NCBI GenBank assembly: GCA_964545475.1
Contig: CAZJGG010000045.1
Coordinates: 1 to 27,024, forward strand
Source: CAZJGG01 sp964545475
GTDB lineage: Bacteria > Bacillota > Clostridia > Lachnospirales > JAISER01
Length of the DNA stretch: 27,024 nucleotides
Direction: 5' to 3'
Under the pieces are notes generated by a model. It made no database searches, was not told where the DNA came from, and saw nothing but the letters and a program-made list of their open reading frames with translations. This document shows positions 15,363 through 23,535 of this stretch, in pieces (positions within the stretch are counted from its first letter, which is position 1; every line of letters begins with the position of its first letter). Both the position numbers and the translations under genes were made by a program.

Positions 15363-16364
15363 TTGAAAACAACTGATTTTGCCGAAGCAACCGGATATTT
15401 AAGGGCAGTGGAAAAGAAAATACTGACCGGAGCAGGCTTTGAACGCATTATCGATGCGCCCTCTTGCGATGAAGCTTTAAAAATGCTTTCTCAAAACTCG
15501 GAGTTGGATTTTTCCTCGCTGGAGCGTGCGGAAGATTATGAAATTGTTTTAAATAGCGAGCTTAAACGGGTTTACGACATGCTTTACAACTTAAGCCCCA
15601 AAAAAGAGCTTGTAGACATTTTAGCGGCTAAATACGACTTTCACAATATAAAGGTTGCAATAAAAGCTTTTTTTCTTAATGAGGACTACGAAAGGTTATT
15701 TATAAAAGTAACCGAATTGGACACTAAGGAAATTTTAGACTTAGTGGCTGGTGGAGACGAAAAGTCTTTACCACCATATATTTGTGAAACGGTTCGCCTT
15801 GCTAAAGAAAACTTTGAAGAAACAAAAGACCCTCAACTGGTAGATATTTTGCTTGATAAGTTAATGTTTTACCATATGTACGGCTTATGCGAACAGCTTG
15901 AAAATGAATTTATTACAGAATATGTCCTCACACAAATTGATTTTTTCAACTTAAAGCTTATGCTTAGAGTTAAAAATATGCAAAAAGGAATTAAGTTTTT
16001 GGATTATGCCATTGCCGAAGGTTTTGGCACTGTAGATAAAGACTTATATTTAGACAGCTACGAAAAACCCGTGGAAAATATAGCTGACGGCTTCAGCTAT
16101 AAATATTTCGGGCAAATCATGCAGGAAACCGTTGAAAATTACGAAAAAACAGGTACGTTTTCAGCAATTGAAAAGCTTGCGGATAATTTCGTTATTAATG
16201 CGATAAAGCAGGCAAAGCTTGTGGCTTTTGGCCCTGAGCCGGTGTTTGCTTACATTATTGCAAAAGAAAACGAAATTAAGCAAATCCGTATGCTTATTAC
16301 GTGCAAGGCAAACAACATATCTATGGATACTTTAAAAGAAAGGTTGCGTGATAATTATGCCTAG
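15363..16364 (+). CDS. ntpC: V-type ATPase subunit C (central stalk-rotor connector)
   Basis: A 333-residue, mostly helical, funnel-shaped subunit that links the central stalk to the proteolipid ring (d-subunit equivalent). Family blocks include the N-terminal YLRAVEKKILTG and VDILAAKYDFHNIKVAIKA near residues 88-106. A late FAYIIAKENEIKQIRMLITCK segment is also typical. The start is TTG at 15363, with GGAGGT six bases upstream. The 3' end overlaps the start of ntpG. Confidence 0.92.
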   Translation: MKTTDFAEATGYLRAVEKKILTGAGFERIIDAPSCDEALKMLSQNSELDFSSLERAEDYEIVLNSELKRVYDMLYNLSPKKELVDILAAKYDFHNIKVAIKAFFLNEDYERLFIKVTELDTKEILDLVAGGDEKSLPPYICETVRLAKENFEETKDPQLVDILLDKLMFYHMYGLCEQLENEFITEYVLTQIDFFNLKLMLRVKNMQKGIKFLDYAIAEGFGTVDKDLYLDSYEKPVENIADGFSYKYFGQIMQETVENYEKTGTFSAIEKLADNFVINAIKQAKLVAFGPEPVFAYIIAKENEIKQIRMLITCKANNISMDTLKERLRDNYA

Positions 16365-16728
16365 TTCTAGTGAAAGCTATGAACGCCCATCAAACGCCCG
16401 AACTGCAAAAATCGGCGTTATTGGCGATAAAGACTCCGTCCTTTGTTTTAAAGCTTTAGGTTTTTCCGTGTTTCCAGTAATTGAATCCGATTCCGAAAAC
16501 AACCGTAAAATAGTTGATAAACTTGCAAGGCAGGATTTCGGAATTATATTCATAACTGAACAGGTAGCAAGCACAATAAGCGAAACTATCGACAGATATA
16601 ACAGAGAAATGCTTCCCGCAATTATTTTAATACCAGGAGCAGGCGGCACGCTTGGCATTGGTAGGGAACGTATTTCAAATAATGTTGAAAAAGCCGTAGG
16701 CATTAATATTTTAGATGAAGGAAGGTAA
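16357..16728 (+). CDS. ntpG: V-type ATPase subunit F (central stalk, NtpG)
   Basis: A small Rossmann-like subunit (123 residues from this start) that sits in the central stalk with subunit D. The core is KIGVIGDKDSVLCFKALGF, then a GIIFITEQVA strand and LPAIILIPG. ATG at 16357 overlaps the ntpC stop by eight bases; an in-frame GTG at 16348, closer to an AAAGG, is the alternative and would add three residues. The 16 or so residues before the conserved KIGVIGDKD core are longer than usual. Confidence 0.88.
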   Translation: MPSSSESYERPSNARTAKIGVIGDKDSVLCFKALGFSVFPVIESDSENNRKIVDKLARQDFGIIFITEQVASTISETIDRYNREMLPAIILIPGAGGTLGIGRERISNNVEKAVGINILDEGR

Positions 16729-16734
16729 GATGAC

Positions 16735-18507
16735 TTGGAGATCGGAAGAATTGTAAAAGTATCTGGGCCTTTAGTAATTGCTGAAGGAATGGAACACGCA
16801 AGAATTTACGACGTTGTTAGAGTTTCAGATAAACAACTTATCGGTGAAATTATTGAAATGCGTAAAGGCGTTGCCTCTATCCAGGTTTATGAAGAAACTT
16901 CTATGCTTGGCCCTGGCGAACCTGTTTATACAACGGGAGCTCCTCTTTCCGTAGAACTAGGCCCCGGTCTTTCGGAGGCAATGTTCGACGGTATACAACG
17001 CCCTCTTGACGTTATAAAAGAGCAAGCAGGAGACTTTATTACAAGAGGTATTAACGTTACAAGCCTTAACAGAACTAAAAAATGGCTTTTTGAACCAACA
17101 AAAGCTGTTGGCGATGTTGTTGAAACAGGAGACATTATCGGTACTGTTCAAGAAAACATTTTAGTTGTTCAGCGCATTATGATACCCCCTGGAGTTAAAG
17201 GAAAAATTAAATCAATAACCGGCGGCGCATTTACCATTGAAGAAACTGTTTGCGTTTTAGAAACTCCAACAGGTGACGTTGACGTTATAATGATGCAAAA
17301 ATGGCCTGTACGCCGTGGTCGCCCTGTTAAACAAAAATTAAACCCGGAACAGCCAATGCTTACAGGACAAAGAATTGTTGATACCCTTTTCCCTGTTGCA
17401 AAAGGCGGCACAGCCTGCGTTCCCGGTCCTTTCGGAAGCGGAAAGACTGTTGTTCAGCATCAGCTTGCTAAATGGTCCGACGTTGAAATAGTTATTTACG
17501 TTGGCTGCGGCGAACGTGGTAACGAAATGACAGACGTTTTGAACGAGTTCCCTGAACTTAAAGACCCTCGCTCCGGCGAACCTTTGATGAAAAGAACAGT
17601 TCTTATTGCTAACACCTCTAACATGCCTGTTGCGGCACGTGAGGCTTCAATATATACAGGTATTACCATTGCGGAATATTTCCGTGATATGGGTTATTCT
17701 GTTGCTCTTATGGCAGACTCTACTTCCCGTTGGGCGGAAGCTCTTCGTGAAATGTCCGGCCGTTTGGAAGAAATGCCCGGCGAAGAAGGTTATCCCGCTT
17801 ACTTAGGTTCTCGTATGGCGGAATTTTACGAACGTGCCGGCAAAGTAATATGCTGCGGTCAAGACAACAGAGAGGGCGCTCTTACTGCAATCGGTGCGGT
17901 TTCCCCTCCTGGCGGCGATATGTCTGAACCTGTTACACAGGCAACACTTCGTATCGTTAAAGTGTTCTGGGGGCTTGATGCAAACCTTGCATACCGCCGT
18001 CACTTCCCTGCTATTAACTGGCTTACATCTTACAGCTTGTATTTAGATGAAGTTTTGGGCTGGATAGACCAAAATGTTTCCGAAGGCTGGAGCGCACTTG
18101 TAGGCGAAATGATGACAGTTTTGCAAGAAGAATCTGAATTACAGGAAATCGTTTCTTTGGTTGGTTTCGACTCATTGTCTGAAAAAGACCAGCTTAAATT
18201 AGAGCTTGCAAAGTCTCTTCGTGAAGACTACTTGCAGCAAAACGGCTTCCACGAAATTGACCAGTATTCTTCTATGACAAAACAATACAAAATGCTTGGT
18301 TTAATATTAAAATTCGGCGAAGAAGCAAGAAAAGCTCTTGATGCCGGAGTTTACCTTAAAAAAATTCTTGAATTACCAGTGCGTGACAGAATTGCACGTG
18401 CGAAATACATTAGCGAGGATAATCTTGCTGATATTGACGTAGTTAGTAGCGATTTAGTTGCGGCTATGGAAAAATTAGTAAGCGAGGAGGTGAACGTCAA
18501 TGCTTAA
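16735..18507 (+). CDS. ntpA: V-type ATPase catalytic subunit A
   Basis: The catalytic subunit that hydrolyses or makes ATP in the A3B3 head; 590 residues, the usual length. The N-terminal beta barrel (GRIVKVSGPLVIAEGM) is followed by the family's non-homologous insert (about 115-190), then Walker A GPFGSGKT (231-238) and the catalytic glutamate-arginine pair in GCGERGNE (E260, R261). Walker B lies in SVALMADSTSRWAEALRE. The start is TTG at 16735; the nearby ATG at 16730 is out of frame. A GGAAGG-like site precedes it, and the ntpG stop is six bases away. Confidence 0.97.
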   Translation: MEIGRIVKVSGPLVIAEGMEHARIYDVVRVSDKQLIGEIIEMRKGVASIQVYEETSMLGPGEPVYTTGAPLSVELGPGLSEAMFDGIQRPLDVIKEQAGDFITRGINVTSLNRTKKWLFEPTKAVGDVVETGDIIGTVQENILVVQRIMIPPGVKGKIKSITGGAFTIEETVCVLETPTGDVDVIMMQKWPVRRGRPVKQKLNPEQPMLTGQRIVDTLFPVAKGGTACVPGPFGSGKTVVQHQLAKWSDVEIVIYVGCGERGNEMTDVLNEFPELKDPRSGEPLMKRTVLIANTSNMPVAAREASIYTGITIAEYFRDMGYSVALMADSTSRWAEALREMSGRLEEMPGEEGYPAYLGSRMAEFYERAGKVICCGQDNREGALTAIGAVSPPGGDMSEPVTQATLRIVKVFWGLDANLAYRRHFPAINWLTSYSLYLDEVLGWIDQNVSEGWSALVGEMMTVLQEESELQEIVSLVGFDSLSEKDQLKLELAKSLREDYLQQNGFHEIDQYSSMTKQYKMLGLILKFGEEARKALDAGVYLKKILELPVRDRIARAKYISEDNLADIDVVSSDLVAAMEKLVSEEVNVNA

Positions 18508-19882
18508 GGAATATAAAACCGTTTCGGAAATAGTTGGGCCGCTTATGGTTGTTGAAAAGGTTGACGGTGTAAAATTCGACGAAATCGTTGAAATTGAAAT
18601 TCAAACCGGTGAAATCAGACGTGGTAAAGTTCTTGAAATTAACAAGGACAAAGCGGTAGTTCAGCTTTTTGAATCTGCTCAAGGTATTAACGTTAAGGAA
18701 AGTAAAGCTAAGTTTTTGGCAAAACCTTTAGAGCTTGGCGTTTCAACCGACATGCTCGGAAGAATTTTTAACGGTCTTGGTCAAGAAAAAGACAACGGCC
18801 CAAAAATTATACCGGAAGCACGTTATGATATTAACGGCTCACCTATTAACCCAGTATCCCGTGACTACCCGTCGGAGTTTATCCAAACAGGGGTTTCCGC
18901 AATAGACGGCCTTAACACCCTTGTTCGTGGGCAAAAGCTGCCTGTGTTCTCTGGCTCTGGTTTACCTCATGCGGAATTGGCGGCGCAAATTGCCCGTCAA
19001 GCTAAGGTTTTAAACACAGATGCAAACTTCGCCGTTGTTTTCGCCGCTATCGGTATAACGTTTGAAGAATCTCAATTCTTTATAGACGACTTTACAAAAA
19101 CAGGCGCTATTCACCGTGCCGCCCTTTTCATAAACCTTGCTAATGACCCTGCGGTTGAACGTATTTCAACTCCTCGTATGGCTCTTACTTGTGCGGAATA
19201 TTTAGCTTATGAAAAAGATATGCACGTTTTGGTTATTATAACTGACATGACTAACTACTGCGAGGCTCTCCGTGAGGTTTCCGCCGCACGTAAAGAAGTT
19301 CCCGGTCGCCGTGGTTATCCCGGTTACCTCTATACTGACCTTGCAGGGTTATACGAACGCGCAGGCAGAATTAAAGGACGTAACGGTTCTATTACACAAA
19401 TACCAATCCTTACAATGCCTGAGGATGATAAAACTCACCCAATTCCTGACCTTACAGGATACATCACTGAAGGGCAGATAATATTAAGCCGTGAACTTCA
19501 CAGAAGAGGTTTAACGCCTCCAATAGACGTTTTGCCATCTCTTTCACGTCTTAAAGATAAAGGTATCGGTAAAGGCAAAACAAGAGAAGACCATGCAGAT
19601 ACAATGAATCAGCTTTTCGCAGCTTATGCCCAAGGTAAATCTGCTAAAGAGCTTGCCGTAATTTTGGGTGAATCTGCTCTTTCCGATACAGATAAACTTT
19701 TTGCCCGCTTTGCAGAAGCCTTTGAACAACGTTATGTATCACAAGGCTTTAACACTAACCGTACAATTGAAGAAACTCTTAGCTTAGGTTGGGAACTTTT
19801 ATCAATGCTTCCTAAAACAGAGCTTAAGAGAATCCGTGATGAATACCTTGAAAAATATATGCCTAGCAAAGAAGGTGTATAA
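18500..19882 (+). CDS. ntpB: V-type ATPase regulatory subunit B
   Basis: The non-catalytic partner of subunit A; 460 residues. The P-loop position reads SGSGLPHAELAAQIARQA, without the GKT of a Walker A, as expected for subunit B. The arginine finger region is in the SLSRLKDKGIG area. ATG overlaps the ntpA stop by eight bases (ATGCTTAA), and AGGAGGTG precedes it. ntpD begins two bases after its stop. Confidence 0.97.
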   Translation: MLKEYKTVSEIVGPLMVVEKVDGVKFDEIVEIEIQTGEIRRGKVLEINKDKAVVQLFESAQGINVKESKAKFLAKPLELGVSTDMLGRIFNGLGQEKDNGPKIIPEARYDINGSPINPVSRDYPSEFIQTGVSAIDGLNTLVRGQKLPVFSGSGLPHAELAAQIARQAKVLNTDANFAVVFAAIGITFEESQFFIDDFTKTGAIHRAALFINLANDPAVERISTPRMALTCAEYLAYEKDMHVLVIITDMTNYCEALREVSAARKEVPGRRGYPGYLYTDLAGLYERAGRIKGRNGSITQIPILTMPEDDKTHPIPDLTGYITEGQIILSRELHRRGLTPPIDVLPSLSRLKDKGIGKGKTREDHADTMNQLFAAYAQGKSAKELAVILGESALSDTDKLFARFAEAFEQRYVSQGFNTNRTIEETLSLGWELLSMLPKTELKRIRDEYLEKYMPSKEGV

Positions 19883-19884
19883 AC

Positions 19885-20568
19885 ATGAGGCTTAACGTAA
19901 ATCCAAACCGTATGGAGCTTACAAAGCTTAAACGCCGCCTTGTTACGGCAACAAGAGGGCATAAGCTTTTAAAAGATAAGCAGGACGAACTTATGCGCCA
20001 GTTTATTGACCTTGTTAAGCTAAATTCAAAGCTTCGTAAAGAAGTTGAGGAAGAACTTATTGCTGCTTATAAAAACTTTGTTTTGTCTGCGGCGGTAACT
20101 TCCCCTCAATTTTTAGAGGAAGCTGTTATGTATCCAACCGAATCCGTTACTTTGGAGGTTACAACGAAAAACATTATGTCAGTAATTGTGCCCCAAATGA
20201 AATTTTTACTTAAATCTCAAGAAAATAACGACGACGAGGATACAAACGCAAATATTTTTCCATACGGCTTTTTTAACACAACAGATGAACTTGACCGCTC
20301 CATAACAACGCTTTTCGGAATTTTGCCAAAAATGCTGAAATTAAGCGAAGTTGAAAAAACCTGTAATCTTATGACCGAGGAAATAGAAAAAACACGACGC
20401 CGTGTTAACGCTTTGGAATATATGACGATTCCACAGCTCCAAGAAACCATTAAATACATTAAAATGAAACTTGACGAAAACGAGCGTGGTAATATTACAA
20501 GGCTTATGAAGGTTAAGAGCATGATTGAAGCTCAAACCATGCAGGAAATGGAAGCACAAGCTTTATAG
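19885..20568 (+). CDS. ntpD: V-type ATPase subunit D (central rotor shaft)
   Basis: A 227-residue coiled-coil protein that forms the rotating central shaft inside the A3B3 head, bound to NtpG. The N-terminus is NPNRMELTKLKRRL, then a heptad-rich helix (ATRGHKLLKDKQDEL), and the C-terminal helix has RRVNALEYMTIPQLQETIKYI. AAGGTGT lies before the ATG. It is the last gene; the E. hirae extras ntpH and ntpJ are absent, and a terminator follows. Confidence 0.96.
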   Translation: MRLNVNPNRMELTKLKRRLVTATRGHKLLKDKQDELMRQFIDLVKLNSKLRKEVEEELIAAYKNFVLSAAVTSPQFLEEAVMYPTESVTLEVTTKNIMSVIVPQMKFLLKSQENNDDEDTNANIFPYGFFNTTDELDRSITTLFGILPKMLKLSEVEKTCNLMTEEIEKTRRRVNALEYMTIPQLQETIKYIKMKLDENERGNITRLMKVKSMIEAQTMQEMEAQAL

Positions 20569-20600
20569 TCGCTATAATTAAGGCGGCTTCTACATGAATA

Positions 20601-20651
20601 AAAAACAAAATGGCTTTTTGATATAATTTATCAAAAAGCCATTTTGTTTTT
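20601..20651. terminator. Bidirectional terminator between ntpD and the ferredoxin gene
   Basis: A perfect 23-base-pair stem (20601-20623 with 20629-20651) with a five-base loop and T runs on both strands. It separates convergent transcripts. Confidence 0.9.
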
Positions 20652-20658
20652 TTCCTGC

Positions 20659-21438
20659 TCAAATAAATATTTCTGGTTGCTTTTCAGTTTTACACTTCCC
20701 ATACAGTGACACCTCCGCCATAAGCTTCTCAAAGCCATAAAAGCTTCTTGCTTTTTGAGGGCAAAGGCGGACACATCGCACACAAGTTACACATTTTGAC
20801 TTATCCGTCATGTTGGGGCTGTCGGCTGGAATTGCCCCTGCCGGGCATTTCTCGGCACATAAACCGCACTTAATACATTTAGACGAAACATGTGGCTTAA
20901 TCGGAATTGACATATATTTTCTGTAATTTAGGTTGCCCGGTATTTTTAAATCGGTATGGTTTGATATGTCCCAAATATTCAATTTGTTTTTTACAGATTC
21001 CCCAAAAGTATTAATAACTTTAACATCTTCGTTATTAGGGCGGCCTTTGCCGTATTTTTGAACAACTGAATGCTCCGTTACAAAAGCTGCAGCGGCAACA
21101 ACAACAAACCCGTTAGACTGCGTTATAGTTTTTAGTTCTAATAAGGCATCGTCATAATGTCTGTTGCCGTAAGTTGCAACTAATGCGATAGGAGTGTTAT
21201 TCCCTTTCATTTTCATTATTATGTTTTTGGCTAACTCAGGCACTCTACCGCTATAAACAGGAATCCCAATTATAACAAAGTCGTTTCCATTAAAGTTTAA
21301 TCCATCCATATCAGCAAAATTATCAGTAATATCAAATTCCGTAACACTTCCAGAAACTACCCCTGCTATTTGCCTAACGGTATTTTTCGTTGTATATGTA
21401 GGGCTAAAATAAACAGCCCAACAATTAAAACAATTCAT
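20659..21438 (-). CDS. EFR1-type flavodoxin-ferredoxin fusion
   Basis: A 259-residue electron-transfer protein. The N-terminal half is flavodoxin-like (AVYFSPTYTTKNTVRQIAG, then DFVIIGIPVYSGRVPE). The C-terminal half has two 4Fe-4S sets, CIKCGLCAEKCP and CVTCVRCVRLCP. ATG at 21438 has GGGGGG and GGGG stretches upstream; a longer frame to 21561 would overlap the amylase gene and adds unrelated residues. It lies 58 bases downstream of the amylase gene, probably on the same transcript. No redox partner is visible in the neighbourhood. Confidence 0.88.
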   Translation of the reverse strand: MNCFNCWAVYFSPTYTTKNTVRQIAGVVSGSVTEFDITDNFADMDGLNFNGNDFVIIGIPVYSGRVPELAKNIIMKMKGNNTPIALVATYGNRHYDDALLELKTITQSNGFVVVAAAAFVTEHSVVQKYGKGRPNNEDVKVINTFGESVKNKLNIWDISNHTDLKIPGNLNYRKYMSIPIKPHVSSKCIKCGLCAEKCPAGAIPADSPNMTDKSKCVTCVRCVRLCPQKARSFYGFEKLMAEVSLYGKCKTEKQPEIFI

Positions 21439-21496
21439 AAAATCCCCAACCCCCCTTATCATTGCACTAATTATAGCATAAAGCGCAAACAAAATA

Positions 21497-22807
21497 CTAT
21501 TGTATTTTCCAATAATAAAGGCTGTATGGCGGAAGGGCAAAGCCATTGCCAAAATAAACATTTTCTCCTGCTAATAATTCATATGCGTTGTTAGCCAAAC
21601 CTTCAAAGTGCACTGTATAATGACTGTCTTCGGCGTTAACTGCGACCCAAATTTTCTCACCATTATGGTCACGCTCAAAAACTAATTGTCTGTTTGTTAA
21701 AACTATGCTTTTATAACCTCCATAAAGAAGCTCTTTGTTTTCTTTATGTAATTTTGCCAGTTTAGCTATAAGGCTTGTCAAGTCATTCCATTCCGGGTTT
21801 AAAACACAAGGGCGCAAAGATGAATCGCTTATGCTGTTTTTCTCTCCGGCTATCCCCCATTCACTTCCATAATATATACACGGAATACCAGGCATACCAA
21901 ATAAAAGCCCATAAATTAGAGGTAAATGATTTTTATTGTGTAGAACGCTAGCAACTCGGGAGACATCATGGTTATCCACAAATGACAGCAGATGTAATCC
22001 CTTATAAATAACCCACTCATCATGTCCAAACTGGCGGTTTAATGAATATGAAATTTCAAAGAGATTCATATCGTTAAAGCTGGAATACAAACCTTTGTAA
22101 CATTCGTAATTTGTACAGCTATTAAGCATTTCCTGATTAACGATTCTTTTATAATCTCCGAATAGTATTTCGCCTATAAGAACAAAGTCCTGCTTTAAAC
22201 TATTGCAAAATATTCTTAGTTGTTTCATAAAGCTTTCGTCAAGGCAGTAAGCAACGTCCAGCCTAAGCCCATCAATGCCAAATTCCTCAACCCACGAAAC
22301 TATACAGGAAAAAAGATGCTCTACAACTTGGCGGTTGTTTAAGTTAAGTTTAACAAGCTCATAATGCCCCTCCCATCCCTCATAAAAGAAACCGTCGTTG
22401 TAACAAGAATCTCCTTCAAAATTTATGTAAAACCAATCTTTATACTGTGACTGGGCTTTGTTAATAAGAACATCTTTAAATGCCCAAAAACCTCTGCCAA
22501 CATGGTTAAAAACCCCATCCAACACAATTCTAATACCGTTTTGCTTAAGCTGCTTGCACACTTGTGAAAAATTCGCATTTGTACCAAGCCTGCAATCAAT
22601 TTTTCTGTAATCCCTAGTGTCGTAGCCGTGTCTGTCCGATTCAAAAACCGGAGAAAAATATACTGCATCAACATTAAGCTTTTTTAAATGAGGAATCCAC
22701 TCAATTACCTTTAAAATTCTCGAATTTACTATTCCATCATTTTCATCAGGCGCACCGCAAAACCCTAATGGATAAAATTGATAAAACACACTATTTTCAT
22801 GCCACAT
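21497..22807 (-). CDS. GH13 alpha-amylase family glycosidase
   Basis: A cytoplasmic glycosidase (no signal peptide) of 436 residues. GH13 regions in order: DGVFNH (about 97-102), GLRLDVA with the nucleophile D184, the acid/base in LIGEILF (E213), and FVDNHD (277-281) with D281. The N-terminus YQFYPLGFCGAP and the YEGWEGHYELVKLNL block resemble cyclomaltodextrinase or neopullulanase relatives. The length is short for that group because the N-terminal carbohydrate-binding domain is missing. AAAGGAGGG precedes the ATG, and a TetR-type operator lies 18-35 bases upstream. The true substrate is unknown; a small alpha-glucan is the safe guess. Confidence 0.88.
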   Translation of the reverse strand: MWHENSVFYQFYPLGFCGAPDENDGIVNSRILKVIEWIPHLKKLNVDAVYFSPVFESDRHGYDTRDYRKIDCRLGTNANFSQVCKQLKQNGIRIVLDGVFNHVGRGFWAFKDVLINKAQSQYKDWFYINFEGDSCYNDGFFYEGWEGHYELVKLNLNNRQVVEHLFSCIVSWVEEFGIDGLRLDVAYCLDESFMKQLRIFCNSLKQDFVLIGEILFGDYKRIVNQEMLNSCTNYECYKGLYSSFNDMNLFEISYSLNRQFGHDEWVIYKGLHLLSFVDNHDVSRVASVLHNKNHLPLIYGLLFGMPGIPCIYYGSEWGIAGEKNSISDSSLRPCVLNPEWNDLTSLIAKLAKLHKENKELLYGGYKSIVLTNRQLVFERDHNGEKIWVAVNAEDSHYTVHFEGLANNAYELLAGENVYFGNGFALPPYSLYYWKIQ

Positions 22808-22824
22808 AATTAGTCCCTCCTTTA

Positions 22825-22842
22825 TATATACCGTTATGTATA
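22825..22842. promoter_or_regulatory. Predicted TetR operator O2, upstream of the amylase gene
   Basis: TATATACC-GTTA-TGTATA matches the core of the operator at the tetR promoter in 17 of 18 positions. It lies 18-35 bases before the amylase ATG, over the likely promoter region. No clear -35/-10 pair was found here. Confidence 0.6.
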
Positions 22843-22855
22843 CTAAGTGCTATTT

Positions 22856-22878
22856 AAAAAGAGCTTAAAGCTCTTTTT
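22856..22878 (-). terminator. Rho-independent terminator after tetR
   Basis: AAAAAGAGC at 22856-22864 pairs with GCTCTTTTT at 22870-22878, a nine-base-pair stem ending in a T run on the minus strand. It separates tetR from the amylase gene. Confidence 0.75.
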
Positions 22879-22886
22879 ATTTTGTA

Positions 22887-23498
22887 TTATGCAAAAATGC
22901 CATGCATAAATTGATGTACTATTTTCGCCGCCTTATTATCGTCTATTTCAAAATGCCCTTGCCCTTGATACCAAAACCCAATATTAGCGTTAATTATTGC
23001 AATAAAGTTACAAGCCAAATCCATTTCTTTACCTAAAAGATTATGATGACTTTTTGACATATCTTTGAACATTTCTGTAACAATGCTGTATTGCTTTGTA
23101 ATATATGGTTTTGTAACAATTGTTGTTTGGGCTGTTGGCGGCGCAAAAGACATAGACAACAGCATTAAATAAAACGTGTCGTTTTCTTTGGCAAATGTAA
23201 AACATGTATTTATTACATTTTTTAATACAGGGTAAATATCTTCAAAATAAGATTCTGTTTTGGGTTTATAAATACATGCTGTTTCAAGCAAGCGGTTAAA
23301 TTGCTCGTAATATTTTTCCAATATTGCTTTAAAAACTCCCTCCTTGCTTTTGAAAAAATAATAGAGCGTTGGTTTTGTAATGCCTGCTGCTTGGGTTATC
23401 TCTGTAATCCCAACGGATTCGTAACCTCTATCGCCAAAAAGCTTTAATGCGCATTGCAAAATTGTATCTTTGCTGTTTGTGTTATTTTCATTACTCAT
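22887..23498 (-). CDS. TetR family transcriptional regulator
   Basis: A 203-residue one-component repressor. The N-terminal helix-turn-helix runs from about 11 to 56 (GITEITQAAGITKPTLYYFFKSKEG), and the C-terminal part is the usual variable helical ligand-binding domain. Ligand unknown. The only reasonable start is ATG at 23498, because the conserved helix begins about ten residues in; no Shine-Dalgarno site is present. The promoter places transcription start at or next to that ATG, so the message is probably leaderless. Operators at this promoter and at the amylase gene suggest autoregulation and control of the amylase-ferredoxin pair. Confidence 0.92.
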   Translation of the reverse strand: MSNENNTNSKDTILQCALKLFGDRGYESVGITEITQAAGITKPTLYYFFKSKEGVFKAILEKYYEQFNRLLETACIYKPKTESYFEDIYPVLKNVINTCFTFAKENDTFYLMLLSMSFAPPTAQTTIVTKPYITKQYSIVTEMFKDMSKSHHNLLGKEMDLACNFIAIINANIGFWYQGQGHFEIDDNKAAKIVHQFMHGIFA

Positions 23499-23502
23499 AT
23501 GT

Positions 23503-23530
23503 ACATTATATACCTAACGGTATATAATGT
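23503..23530. promoter_or_regulatory. Predicted TetR operator O1, autoregulatory site
   Basis: Perfect 12-base inverted arms at 23503-23514 and 23519-23530 around a four-base centre (TAAC). The site covers the tetR -10 and spacer and part of the -35. Confidence 0.8.
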
Positions 23531-23533
23531 CAA
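23505..23533 (-). promoter_or_regulatory. Consensus sigma-A promoter of tetR
   Basis: On the minus strand, TTGACA (23533-23528), exactly 17 bases, then TATAAT (23510-23505), a full consensus match. The -10 ends six bases before the tetR ATG. Confidence 0.85.
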
Positions 23534-23535
23534 GT

